Shown here piece by piece: positions 1-10,890 of a DNA stretch of 64,000 nucleotides (position 1 is its first letter; each line of letters starts with the position of its first letter). The stretch spans positions 47,539,351-47,603,350 of the forward strand of contig CM075782.1 of the NCBI GenBank assembly GCA_037974665.1, given 5' to 3'. Made by a program: the position numbers and the translations under genes. Source of the stretch: Ehretia macrophylla (taxonomy: Eukaryota; Streptophyta; Magnoliopsida; Boraginales; Ehretiaceae). Under the pieces are notes generated by a model, which was not told the origin of the DNA, made no database searches, and saw only the letters and a list, made by a program, of their open reading frames with translations.

Positions 1-562
1 GATTTTGTCGCAACGTTAACGGGAGATTCAATAGTGGGAAACTGTGGAGGACTTGGATTCTAATGGAGTGTTATAAGATTATTTAAATCTGTAGAGGATT
101 TGGATCTTAATGAAACTCGTTTTTTCTTACTAACTTTTTCGGTTGCATACAATGTACTCTGAATTGGTGATCTTGCGCATGGCAGGATCTTTGTATGTCG
201 GGCTTTAGTTTTAGTTTCCTCTAAATCTAGTATCATTCCTTGATTGACTATAACAACCCATATCATTAATCTTGATGTAGACTTGAACAAATAGTTTATT
301 TAATTTCGTTTTTATATATAGTTGAAATTTTATATATCTAACTAATGGTGCTCTACACAAAAGGTATTTAGTAGGAAAAGGACATGAGAAATAACAAAGA
401 TTGTGTTTCATTTATATGAAAAAGAAAGTATGAAAGGGTTGCTTGACAAAAGGGTACAAGAGGTCTTGAGGAATTGGCATGACAAGTTCGTAGCAAGGGT
501 CATAGCATGAAAAGTTCTTTCGACACTTTCATTCAAGGCCTATCCATCATTCCAAGTATAAT
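1..562. other. AT-rich intergenic, no gene seen
   Basis: No convincing coding region. Short open frames on the minus strand lack codon structure or family motifs. The segment ends at the first inverted-repeat element. Confidence 0.5.
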
Positions 563-1531
563 GTAGCGTTTGGTTCGCGGAATTATATGAGATTCCTATG
601 AATGTGAAGTTTGGAATATACTATTCTCATGTTTGGTTCACGGAATAAAAAAATATTTTTGAAAATATCACATTATTGGGAATGTAATATTTTCATGATT
701 TACTCAATTTCTATTCTTATGTGAGGGGTGGGAATCTTACATTCCTAAGTTGTGGAATGTTTTGGAGAAAGTAAAAGACACAAATACCAATCTTAAAAAA
801 TACAAAATTAAAAAAATAACATAACATAATTTCAAAAAATAAATATATAAAAAAAACATAAAAATAAAAATAAATAAATAGTAAAATAAAAATAAAATAA
901 AAATATATAAAATAAAATAAAATAAAACAAACAATAAAATTAATATAAAAATAGGATAAAAATAAAAAATAAAATAAAATAAATAAGAATAAAATAAAAT
1001 AATTTTAAAAAAATAAAATATTTAGAAAAAAATAATAAAATAAAATGAAATTTATTTATTTTTAAAGTTAAACTAACATTTTATAATTTAAAAAAAAATA
1101 AATAACATAAAATAAAAATTAAATAAGATAAAATAAAATAAAATAAGATGAAGTAAAAAATAAAATATAATATAATTAATCAGAATAAAATAAAATAAAT
1201 TAATAAGAATAAAAATAAATAAAAGTAAGACAAAATAAAATATTTAGAAAATAGTAAAATAAAAATAAAAATAAAATAAATTAAAATTATTAGGTTGTTT
1301 TTTTGAGTTAGGGGCATTGTTGAAAAATTGTTCAAGATTCCTAGAAATATTGAGTCTAACCAAATATAATAAAAAAATATTCATAGAAATTTGACAAAAA
1401 TATTCTTAAGAATATTTTGATGTACCAAACAGTTTTAATCACATTCACAGAAATAACATTCTTGAGAATGTCAATCCCAATAATATTATTCACATGAATA
1501 AAAAAATCAATCCGTGAACTAAACGCTCCTT
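563..1531. mobile_element. Long MITE-like inverted-repeat element, AT-rich core
   Basis: The left end (GCGTTTGGTTC, about 566) and the right end (GAACTAAACGC, about 1516) are imperfect inverted repeats. The homology continues inward, with ACGGAAT-type and ATTCTCAAGAATG-type blocks on both sides. Imperfect 9-bp flanks AAGTATAAT (554-562) and AAGTGTAAT (1532-1540) look like a target-site duplication. The middle (about 780-1290) is almost pure AAAATA/AAAAT low-complexity sequence. There is no transposase. Superfamily is uncertain; a 9-bp duplication would suit Mutator-like elements. Confidence 0.55.
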
Positions 1532-2571
1532 AAGTGTAATAAATAGTTCTAATTACGGACTAATCTTATCAAATGGAGACTTAGTAAGATGAAAACGTTA
1601 TTTAATAAATTTTTATATCATAATGCCCATTTCTTTAGTTTCAAGTTATTTTATAGCATAATACTCTATATAGATTAACAAGACAATAAAAGAAATCCAA
1701 TCACCTCTAGACATCTTAGAACACCATAAAACAAAGTGAATATATTTTGAGTAAATGTAGTCTCATATTGTATAGCAAATTATAGTATAAACTCTTTACA
1801 CTAATAGTGTTGAGATCACTAAATATTATTAATTTAGCGAGATGTCAATTTATCAAGATATTTTTTTTTATTTTTCGACTTAATAGTAAATATATTATAT
1901 TTATAGTATTTTTTTTTTTGAAAAGTGACTCATGTTTTTTATGGCCAATGTGACAAAACAAATAGAAAAGTCTAACGAGAATAGAAGATAAGAATATAAT
2001 TTAGTAGGATTATAACAAGTTTCTTTAATTTCGTATCATAATTAGAATTAAATTTTTTTTATCTAATCTTATAGTCAATTTATTATGTAATTTTTAACAA
2101 ATTATTAATTTATGAAATATTTAGATCAATAAAATATAAATAAAATATTTTAAATGTATTATCTTGTAATTTTATCAAAATTATTAATTTTTAATAGTGG
2201 TCCGAAGTGAGAACTTTACATTTTTATTATTTAAAAGAGATTATTAATTTATCAAATATTAATTTAAATATGTTATACTTTACAACTAATCAATGAATAT
2301 TGTCACAATTTCTAAAAACTACAAACAAAATTTACTTTTTGACTGAAATATTGCTTACTCATTTATCAACATCTATATCTATACACACCCACCCACACAC
2401 ACACATATATATGTATATCTTTTTTCTTTTTTTTTTAGCTGCGCATCTTTATTTCATTAAATACCCAAAAATATTATAACATTTGCATCTAAATAAGTTA
2501 AGAGTAATTGAACTCCAAACACTTATTTAATGTGACATATTACGTATATAACCAAACTAAACCTTATCTTA
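1532..2571. other. AT-rich intergenic, no gene seen
   Basis: Poly-A/T-rich DNA without coding signal. About 2448-2550 is the first of three diverged copies of a roughly 110-bp block, recognisable by TTTCATTAAATACCCAAA and a later TTATTTAA-TGTGAC. The others lie near 2895-3000 and 3060-3180. Confidence 0.45.
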
Positions 2572-3185
2572 TTAGGTGAAGTCGGTAATATAGATTATGT
2601 GACGTCATTTTTTCATGTCGAGAGTCATCTCTCTTATAAACTGTATACACGCAAGGTCTCGTCTAATTATCTTCGTCCAAATAATCTTAGATCTACCTCT
2701 ACCATTTTTTAATGTATTATTTTTAAACTTTGGCATCTTTTAACAGGACGCTTCAACAAGTTGTCTCTTAACATGGCCAAACAATCTCATACAATTTTCT
2801 CTTATTTTATTCTCAATCAGAGTCACCCTTACTCTTTTATATATTACCTTATTCTTAATTTCGCCCTTCCTAATTTTGTAAATTACACCTTGTATCTTAA
2901 AGCATCCAACATTTTTGTAACATTTGTATCGAAATAAATTAAAAGATAAAGTAACTTCAAAACTTATTTATTTAACGTGACTTATCATGTACTAACTCAT
3001 AAAATTAAAAAGTACAAAATGGATTAACCTTTTTATATATGTGTATACTATTTCATAACGTTTTAACCTTATTTCATTAAATACCCAAATTTTTATAGTA
3101 TTCTTATCTATATAAATAAAATTAAAAATAATTCGATCTCAAAACTTTTTATTTAACATAACACGTAACATGTAACACGTACTAA
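2448..3185. repeat. Three diverged direct copies of a ~110-bp block
   Basis: Blocks at about 2448-2550, 2895-3000 and 3060-3180 share, in order, ATTTCATTAAATACCCAAA (first and third), an ATCTA-ATAAATTAA core, then CTTATTTAA and GTGAC or ACACG motifs. They flank the LINE remnant. They may be parts of one decayed element or an old tandem array. Divergence is high. Confidence 0.4.
2572..2890 (-). mobile_element. RTE-clade LINE 3' end, decayed remnant
   Basis: Translating the minus strand in pieces gives the C-terminal signature of plant RTE-type LINE ORF2. Near 2755-2815 is RENCMRLFGHVKRQLVEAS, compare the usual R-x3-RLRWFGHV-x-RRP. Near 2590-2705 is GRGRSKIIWTKIIRRDL, compare GRGRPKKTWxEVVRxDL. 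A degenerate trailing stretch (REMTLDMKK, then RHIIYITD, compare TLDRxxWRxRIHVAD) follows. Frames are interrupted by stops and shifts, so this is an old fragment without the reverse-transcriptase core. It could instead be a domesticated relic, but nothing suggests function. Confidence 0.7.
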
Positions 3186-3191
3186 CTCTAA

Positions 3192-3608
3192 CCCCCAGTT
3201 TGGATTGTACATGGGAAAAGAAAGAAAAGTAAGGTAGAGGAAGAAAAATAAAAGAAAGAAAATTTATTTTTTTTTTGTTTAAATTGTAAAAAAATAATAA
3301 GGAAAAAAAAATGAAAAAATTTTATAAGTTATTATTTAAATTGGAGAAGTAAAAGAAATAAAATAATAATTTTAAATAAAAAATTACTTTATTATCATTT
3401 TTATAAGATAATTATAGAAAAAATTAACGATAAATTAACCTTTTTATTCATTTTTCTTTCTTTTCTCTCTATTTTATCTCAAATTAAAAAAATTATAAAA
3501 TTCTTCACATTAAAAAAAATAAAAGAATTTTGGAATCACTCCAAATCTTTTTATTGAATCTGACCCCTTCCTTTACTTTCCTTTAAAAAATGCAATCCAA
3601 ACAAGCTG
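3192..3608. mobile_element. MITE-like element, PIF/Harbinger-type ends
   Basis: Terminal inverted repeats CCCCCAGTTTGGATTG (left) and CAATCCAAACAAGCTG (right), flanked on both sides by TAA, the target duplication typical of PIF/Harbinger elements. Purine-rich sequence inside the left end is mirrored by pyrimidine-rich sequence inside the right end. 417 bp and non-coding. Confidence 0.5.
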
Positions 3609-3977
3609 TAAATAAAATACGCAACCGGTGTCATTGATTTTGTTGCTTCAAAACGAAGTTGGTATACTGTGAACTAACAGTGGCGAGCCATAGGTATGCT
3701 CTTCTCATCTTTATTACAGATCTAAAAATCTCAATTTTTTTTTCCAGTTAATTAAAATTAATCTTTTTCCATTTCTACGTAATCAATCAAGCTTGTTTTG
3801 TATGTGAAAATTTTGTTTTGTAAATTACAGTTTTTATTGCCAGTAAAATGAAATTAATTTTCTATTTTTTGTTTTTTTGGAATTGATTCACGGAATTGAA
3901 GTGTGTAGCTGCCGCTGATTGATTTTTCGTTTATCACCGGAGAACGATCTGCTGAAATTCAATTCAATTTGCATTCG

Positions 3978-4250
3978 GCGATGATGAATTCTCGAAGGTT
4001 TTGCCCTAATCTTGTCGGCACGATGTGTTGTACGTGTAAATATTGATGGAATATATGTATATAATTGTGTGAGTGTGTTTGTGTGTGTGTGCGTTTGTGT
4101 GCTCGTGCAAGCATTCTTATATACTGATGAATTTTTGAAGGTTTGTCCCTAATCTTTTTTGTTTTATGTATATATGTGTGCGTGCGCCGGTACATTCTTG
4201 TATACTGATGAAGTACTGAAGATTTTGTCCCAATCTTATCCGTTTTGTAC
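3978..4250 (+). repeat. Start-codon/donor region of the SNARE gene repeated in intron 1
   Basis: The stretch around the first coding exon and its donor (about 3978-4018) has two diverged copies downstream, at about 4124-4162 and 4203-4242. All three share a GATGAA start, a TGAAG or CGAAG just before the donor position, and a TTTG(T)CC(C)TAATCTT-like tail. GT-rich microsatellite-like sequence separates them. Only the first copy keeps an open frame into exon 2. Confidence 0.6.
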
Positions 4251-6745
4251 ATAAAGCCGAATATGTGTGCGCACGCACCTATATCTATCAATTTATCTAT
4301 CTATCTTACAATATATATTATGTATATATTCGTGCAGTCATTCTTTAGTTATCAGATCAATGGGAAATTAGAGTTAGCTGTATATGTGATGGTAGAGAAT
4401 TTTACATAGCTGAAGATTTATTGAAGTATTTAACTATTGGTATGTGCGATGAAATGGTTTTTTCATAAGGATAACATGGTTTGTGGTTGGATGATGTGGA
4501 TTATCGGTTTAGCACTAATAGTAATCCCAAATTCTCTGTGTCTGCTTAGTGATGCTTTAGTTCTTGATCCGTATACCACTTTGTGTTCAGTTTGGTTTTG
4601 TTCCAATATTAATCTTGAGATGCTGGAAGGTGCAAATTAAAGTTTCCCGGTATCATATGGAATATCAAAATAGTCGGATGAAATACTTGATCTATACATG
4701 TAAAAATCTTACTATTACTCAAGCAGTCAAGCTCTCTATGTTTGTCGAGAAAGGGCAGATGTTTTAATTTTATTCTGGCAAGAGATGCATTGTAGGCATT
4801 CTCACATCTGCGCTTTAACTTCATGGTAAACAAGTGTTATTAAATAGTTTTGTTTGTACGAGAAGGGTTAGCAGCAAATGTTGTTATCGCATCTTAATCC
4901 ATCTGTATAAACTCAGTTCTATCCTTTGACAAATAGAGAGGTTGAGGCTGGTTCTTTTACTCTTATTGCCGCTTCCACATCGTAAAGAAAGTTGATAAGA
5001 AAATGCTCTCTCATAATTCGTAAAAACTATCGGTCAAAAAGAAATATGCCATTGTAGGAAGTCCCTTTGTCGAGCTTCTTGCCAACATGAATGGGGGAAC
5101 CATTATGGCTTTGCTGGTTTCCACGAGGTCTTGAAGAGTCAAAATTGGAATTAGCTACATAATGTCTTATCCTCCTGACGGTTAGAAGTCATCTTATTTG
5201 ACCATTATGCATAACTCTTTACAGTTTATCGTCTTCTGGTGATTTAACTGTATTTTAATTTTATTACTATGCTTATAAAGAATTGATTTCCTATATCTAC
5301 TTGGCTTGCTTGCTGAGACCATATGTTAGTTTGAGGAATTTCCTTTTTAAAATTCACCTGTTGGCCTCCTAACCTTAATCTTCGAACTCAGGGACCGTGC
5401 AAATAGAGTTGCTCTTTTTGATGGCATTGAAGAAGGAGGCATTAGGGCTTCTTCATCTTACTCATCTCATGAGATTGATGAACATGAAAATGAAAGAGCA
5501 CTTGATGGGTTGCAAGATCGAGTTAATCTGCTGAAAAGGGTAAGTATTGTGTTTGGCAAGACTTTGTGTTTAACTGTTGACTGGCCTCAAGTACCTAATT
5601 TTGAGAGTCATGAGTTGGATAAAGGTCAATTGGTTGTCTCTAGTTGAGTTTATTCTTGCTTTAATGATAGGTTGAGAAACAAGAAGGGAAATTTAATAAC
5701 TACATAGTCAGACAATGATTTGGAAAAAGATGCCATGTGGTACTTTTTGTTTACATATTTCTCCATTCTGAAGGAAATAATACATTACGTTCTTTACTGC
5801 CACTATAAAGTGTGGAGATTGTTCTGAAAATCTTAGTGATGCACGAATTGAGCTTATGGTTTAAATTTGGATGAGTATTAACGATAAAGCCTTTCTGGTG
5901 TGTGGAGCTGTGGCATCGAATTTTCCAGGACTAATCTTTTTGTGAATTTTATATGTGGATAGGATAAGTTCTTTATAGATGCGTGATCTTACTATTCAAG
6001 CTGGATGAATGCTGAATATTAGCAATTGAATCTTTGCTTGTCCTTAAGAAACAAGGTATTTTTATTATGGAAAATCTTGTGCGATGCCTTTGTTTATTAA
6101 GATATCAGTAATCATGTCGTCTTTCTGAGTAAAATTTCTGGCAATGGACTGAACTTTCGTGATTAAGCACTTCTATAAATTGTTGATGGAGGACCTCTTA
6201 AGACCATTGAGCTTTAAACTTTGATTGTGTTTGCTACCTCTCACCTCAAATAAATGTCTGTACTTGCGCATTAGGTTATACATGCCGTCCTGTATACATA
6301 TATATACCTGGACCAAAAGCATGCTTTGGTTGATTCTGACTGTCCCCAACGTTCTTCTTGTACTTTAACACAGTTGTCGGGTGACGTACACGAGGAAGTG
6401 GAGACTCATAATCGTATGCTGGACAGAATGGTATGTATGTCTGGCTAGTGATTTTTTATTGTATTTTGATGATATGTCGTTAACTCTTATCTTCTTTTCA
6501 GGGAAATGATATGGATGCTTCAAGGGGAGTTTTGGCTGGGACGATGGATAAATTTAAGATGGTACTCAAAACTAAGGCCTCAACCATTTGATTTAGTTTT
6601 CCTTTTGGTTCGATAATACATTCTTCACTGAAATTGAGCCATTTCTGCACTCTAGGTATTCGAGACGAAATCAAGCCGAAGAATGTTTACACTTGTCGCA
6701 TCCTTTGTGGTTATTTTCCTGATCGTGTACTATCTCACTAGGTAA
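3981..6745 (+). CDS. BET11: BET1-like Qc-SNARE (five exons)
   Basis: Membrane-anchored SNARE of the Bet1/Sft1 family, which acts in ER-Golgi and intra-Golgi vesicle fusion. Exons: 3981-3997, 5392-5539, 6374-6430, 6502-6561, 6656-6745, all with GT/AG borders and compatible phases. From the second of two adjacent ATGs (3984) the product is 122 aa, the length I recall for the Arabidopsis BS14 proteins. Recognisable pieces in order: N-terminal RRDRANRVALFDG, then EEGGIRASSSYSSHEIDEHE, the SNARE helix (ERALDGLQDRVNLLKR, LSGDVHEEVETHNRMLDRM, GNDMDASRGVLAGTMDKFKM), and a C-terminal tail anchor (about residues 104-122) ending VVIFLIVYYLTR. Intron 1 is about 1.4 kb and contains repeats resembling the start-codon region. 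No frameshift; it looks functional. Confidence 0.92.
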
Positions 6746-7022
6746 TTAATTGGTGATGGAAATTGGAGCCTCATTTACATTAATGTATCGAGACGGGAAC
6801 GATCCCTTCACTTGATTAGCGTCAACACCATCATCTGCCTGTAAGATGTCGTTACATATGAATCTGTGTAAAGGTGTTGTTTAAAATGCATTGAAAATTT
6901 TTGGTTGTGATGGTCTGCTATGGCTGAGGATGTTTCTGCCGTTGAAAGCTTTGATCTTTATCTTTCACATTTGCTGTTGCCTTATGTAGAAGGTCGTTTT
7001 GGTGAAGGTTTTGACGAACTAG
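6746..7022. other. 3' flank of the SNARE gene
   Basis: Probable 3' UTR and flank; no coding potential. No single poly(A) signal can be chosen. Confidence 0.4.
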
Positions 7023-7023
7023 A

Positions 7024-7158
7024 CGGATTTGGACCCCTTCATAATTTATAATGTTGTGAAGGAGACGAGATCATTTTATCTTTACTGCATTATCAGTTTA
7101 ACATCGTTGGATCCCCTCATAATATTATATTATTATGAGAGAATCCAAGTCCATGACC
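7024..7158. mobile_element. Small hairpin-forming MITE relic
   Basis: Starts GGATTTGGACCCC and ends in AGAGAATCCAAGTCC, its imperfect inverse. Inner hairpins such as GGATCCCCTCATAATATTAT facing ATTATGAGAGAATCC (7110-7147) are plain. A related element lies at about 24717-24861. Non-coding; class uncertain. Confidence 0.45.
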
Positions 7159-7366
7159 CAAAATGTTCTTCTCACAAAGACAATTATCTCGACTTCAATG
7201 GTTCAGGCGGACAACATTAAAATTTTAATGTTTGACTTGAGAATAGAATTTTTATATTTGACTTGAGAATAGAAAATAATCGATTAAAATGCGTGACACC
7301 TTCCTTCTTGTGTTATATAGAAGATACATATTAGAAGAAAAAGATAATCGTACGAAAATGATATGA

Positions 7367-7399
7367 TGCACCAGCCGGGAATCGAACCCGGGGTGGCAT
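7367..7399 (-). pseudogene. tRNA-Gly 3' fragment (T-arm and acceptor strand)
   Basis: The minus strand reads GGGTTCGATTCCCGGCTGGTGCA, the T-arm/B-box and 3' acceptor strand of plant tRNA-Gly(GCC). Just upstream is TGCCAC from the anticodon region, but the rest of the anticodon arm and the 5' half are absent. An intact gene would begin GCACCAG about 70 nt upstream, and none is present. A poly-T run follows at 7440-7456. It is a truncated tRNA relic or piece of a tRNA-derived retroposon, not a working tRNA gene. Confidence 0.65.
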
Positions 7400-7459
7400 A
7401 ATGGATCCAAGTGAACCTAATCCCCAAAGAAGTCGGTCCTTTTTTTTTTTTTTTTCGGA

Positions 7460-8670
7460 GTTTAAAGGGAAGCAAAGTCGAGTAACATAAAAGGATGTAA
7501 AATCGGATGACAAATAAAGAATGTGTCATCTTATTTATTATTTTCATGTCTCAATCATGTTAAGGAATGTGTCATCTCGTCTATCATTCTCATGTCTCAA
7601 CTTGTTTCAAGTTTTTGATTTGGGCCCCAACCCTCTTATCAGAAACTTTGTGCATGCAGTTACAGGGCTAAATTTGTTAGATTAGGATGTTTTCATAACT
7701 AATTAATGATTTGTTCTAGCATTACATCTTAGCCAATCGTTTAACTTTTAAACTACAAAAATAGAGGGAAAGTGTTGTTAGTGAGTGAATCAAATAGTTG
7801 AGATACAAGTTGATATGTTAAGATAAAGCATTAATTAAGACAAGATTTCGATCCAAATTTTCCGTGTTGCTTAATGAAGATCTACATGAAGTACGAACAA
7901 AAACATGAGTGCATGTTCAAACACTTGGTGATCTGAAAGATAGAGGACTGTAAAGAATAAACCCTTGCTGGTCAAGTCAACCTAACTCTGACCAACCTAA
8001 GGACCATAAAGAACAAAAATGCAGGCCATAGAGTGTTTGAATTGGTATTTGAGCCACAAATTCCAGACAAAGTTAATATAATATGCCACAAGAAAAATGA
8101 AATGGAGTATCATTAACATGGAACTTATAGGAAGCACAATACACCCAAATATTTCTATTCAAACATAGGTTTTTCTAGATCAAGCTTGCAGTGCACGTCA
8201 TGTAGCGATCTAGCTAGATCTAATTATTAACATGTTAATAGATCGATCATAATCAATTGACTCAAAATATTTAATTTAAACTCATGGTGACAATAGTAAA
8301 TAACTTTTAAGTAATTATAAACTGAACATATATTTTTAAACTAAGGTATTAGAAGACTAGTAGTTAGATTTGGATTATTACACATTATGTTCTTGATCTC
8401 GATGTTCTTATAATATGTATGTGCCGCGCGCTTGCGAGTGTGTGTGTACGTGTATAACATTTGGTTGGCTCTCGGTCGATATATAGGGCTACACCTTATA
8501 TAGTTGGCCGATGCATTAATGTAAATCAAGCATATTAGCTATTCCATCATTATTAGTATATACAATGTGATCATGGGAAATATGAATACAAATATGCCAC
8601 ATTTTCATATACGAAAACAACAATATTTCTTTTTCGATCTGATTTGCTCCAAAGCAAAACTAGTGAATCG
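7460..8670. other. Intergenic, no gene seen
   Basis: AT-rich with no sustained coding frame. Around 7670-7830 there are fragments similar to the TCTAA...TTGAAT MITE-like sequences seen near 25.8 and 49.7 kb. Confidence 0.4.
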
Positions 8671-9011
8671 TGTTAGAATATACACTCGTCCAACATTGAA
8701 AAATCAGAAATTAACTCTAAAATCACCTTATAAGATCTTAAGCTACTTTACTTGGCATGCACCAATAGGTTTTAAGATGAAACTTCATAATTCTTAACAT
8801 GGTATCACAGTTGGGCCCATTGTCCAGTTTCATTCATCCGCGTGTGACCCATCAATCTTCCACGTGTTAGAATATAAGGTCACACGTGAGGGGGAGTGTT
8901 AGAATATACACTTGTCCCACATTTAAAAATCAGAAACTCTAAGACCACCTTATAAAATCCTTACTCCACTTTTTAACCACCTTATAAGATCTTGGGCTAC
9001 TCCACTTAACA
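8671..9011 (+). mobile_element. TRIM: miniature LTR retrotransposon (fossil)
   Basis: Two diverged direct repeats beginning TGTTAGAATATACAC and ending TTAACA lie at 8671-8799 and 8897-9011. Directly after the first is TGGTATCACAG, a primer-binding site of the tRNA-Met type (canonical TGGTATCAGAGC). Directly before the second is GTGAGGGGGAG, a polypurine tract. Only about 97 bp separate the repeats, so no gag or pol is present. This is the defining layout of a terminal-repeat retrotransposon in miniature. Flanking AATCG / AAGCG may be a 5-bp target duplication. LTR divergence suggests an old, non-autonomous insertion. Confidence 0.75.
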
Positions 9012-9019
9012 AAGCGTGG

Positions 9020-9251
9020 TATGAAATATTTAGTTGCATTTCATAATCACAATTATTAATGTAAAACTTAAACATGTTCTAGTCCTATATGGATAGGTGA
9101 ACTATGAAATATTTAGTTGCATTTCATAATCGCAACTATTAATGTAAAACTTAAACATGTTCTAGCTAGTCCTATATGGGTGGGTGAACTATGAAATTTT
9201 TAGTTGCATTTCATAATCGCAATTATTAATGTAAAACTTAAACATGTTCTA
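9020..9251. repeat. Three-copy tandem repeat, unit 83-87 bp
   Basis: Units at 9020-9102, 9103-9189 and 9190-9251 (last one partial) each start TATGAAATATTTAGTTGC or a near match and contain TTAATGTAAAACTTAAACAT. They differ by a few substitutions and a 4-bp CTAG insertion, so the array is fairly young. It begins just beyond the TRIM. Confidence 0.85.
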
Positions 9252-9371
9252 TGCACGGGGAAGACTGGACTAGTTTGCTGGCTAGCTCGCCTAAAAATTA
9301 TCAAGACTTGGTTCAAACTTTCAATCAATTAGTCAAGTAGCACTGACTTTGCTCTCAGACGCTATCCTTCT

Positions 9372-9396
9372 CCTCTCTCTCTCTCTCTATATATAT

Positions 9397-9449
<53 letters not shown>
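9372..9449. repeat. CT/AT compound microsatellite
   Basis: A run of (CT)n followed by (AT)n, about 78 bp, with one GAT interruption. Confidence 0.9.
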
Positions 9450-9451
<2 letters not shown>

Positions 9452-9714
9452 CTTGATATATAATACTAGACTTTTGATCATGGGAATTACAAATTATTTA
9501 CATGCTTAATGTTAATAATTAATATATATATAGATGAATCAGGAGTTTATTTCTCACTGTCTAACAAAAGAGTGTTCACTACTCACGGTTAGTTCTATCT
9601 TAATTATATTATAGAAGGATTATTGGCAAGTAACTTGCATAAACCAAAACTTGAAAAGAGATATGTAGGTAGTCTAACATCTCTTAATATACAGACTCAA
9701 GATTTTCAGAGTAG

Positions 9715-9886
9715 CAAGTCGTGCTTGGCGCGATGGCCAAGTTTTCATTATTTGAATATTAGGTTTCGAGTATAAGTCTTGAAAACAACATATTTAGAAG
9801 CAGAAATAAAGTCGCATATATCTATCTTCCTCGGACCTTACTATTTGTAGGAGCTGAGCTTTGTGCAAAATGAATATGACCTTTTT
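9715..9886 (+). mobile_element. Au-like tRNA-derived SINE
   Basis: The order of blocks matches the plant Au SINE: CTTGGCGCGATGGCCAAG (A-box region), GGTTTCGAGTATAAGTCTTG (B-box), then AAACAAC, GCAGAAAT, a CATATATCTATC stretch in the place of CATAGACC, CCTCGGACC, GTAGGAGCTGAGCTTTGTGC, and a T-rich end TGACCTTTTT. About 170 bp, near full length but diverged. No clean target duplication was found. Confidence 0.75.
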
Positions 9887-10275
9887 AATTAATTCACTTG
9901 CACGCATAAATATGAAACTATATAAGTGATTATATACTTCATATATCATCATGATTGTACCTTTACTTTTGAAGATCATTCTCCTAATTAATTAAGTTCA
10001 GGCTTATATAACTTCATTAGTCAATAAAGGTTAAATTTCCTTATTTGTGCATATGCATCTTAAAGTTTCAGCAATGTCTTTGTTTTACCTTTTGTAAGTC
10101 ATGCTTAACAAAAGACCGTTTAATTAGCAAATTCAATTAAGCATTAAATCACCTAGAAATAGTTCAGACAAATATTGGATATATAGATGCTCCCAGCTCT
10201 TAATATATATGATATGGTATAAGATTGAAAACCTTCTATACAAGAAGTTGATATTGTAATCTGAATTGCATCTTA
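9887..10275. other. Intergenic, no gene seen
   Basis: AT-rich; only spurious short open frames. Confidence 0.4.
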
Positions 10276-10284
10276 ATATTAATC

Positions 10285-10859
10285 GGGTGAAATGCATTAG
10301 ACCCCCTTGTACTTTAGCGAAAGTGCACAACACCTCCCTATAGTTTAAAAACCCCCTGAGTTAGTCCTTGTAGTTTTTCAAAAATGCACAACACCCCCCC
10401 ACCGTTAAAAAAATCCGTTAAATTTAACGGAGAGTATACTTCATACGCGTTAAGTGAGATTTTTTTTTATTTTTAACGAATTTATTCATTAAATAATTAT
10501 AAGAATTGACCAAATTACCATTTTTTTAAAAATAATAATAATAATAATAAAAAGTCATCTTCCCCAACCCCTCCCACCCCACACCACCCAGCCCCGTCAC
10601 CCACCCCCCACCCCCCCCCCCCACCCCCTTCCCCCCTCCCTAGCACCCCCACACCCTTCAGCCCACACCCACCCCGTCACCCACCCCCCCACCCCCACAC
10701 CCTTTAGCCTGCACCCACCCCCACCCCCCACCCTCTCCCCCCTTGTTACCCACCCCTACCCCGTCACCCCCCACCCCCCACCCCCACTCCTACTGCCACT
10801 GTGTGTTTTATGTGTGTGTATTTTTTTTTAATGTGTGTGTATATATATATGTATATATG

Positions 10860-10890
<31 letters not shown>

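Noticed and set aside
3959-4291. 110-aa His/Thr-rich minus-strand frame
   Set aside because: Antisense to SNARE exon 1 and the GT-rich repeats of its intron.
7367-7440. Complete tRNA-Gly gene
   Set aside because: Only the 3' strand and T-arm match; no D-arm, anticodon arm or 5' acceptor strand.
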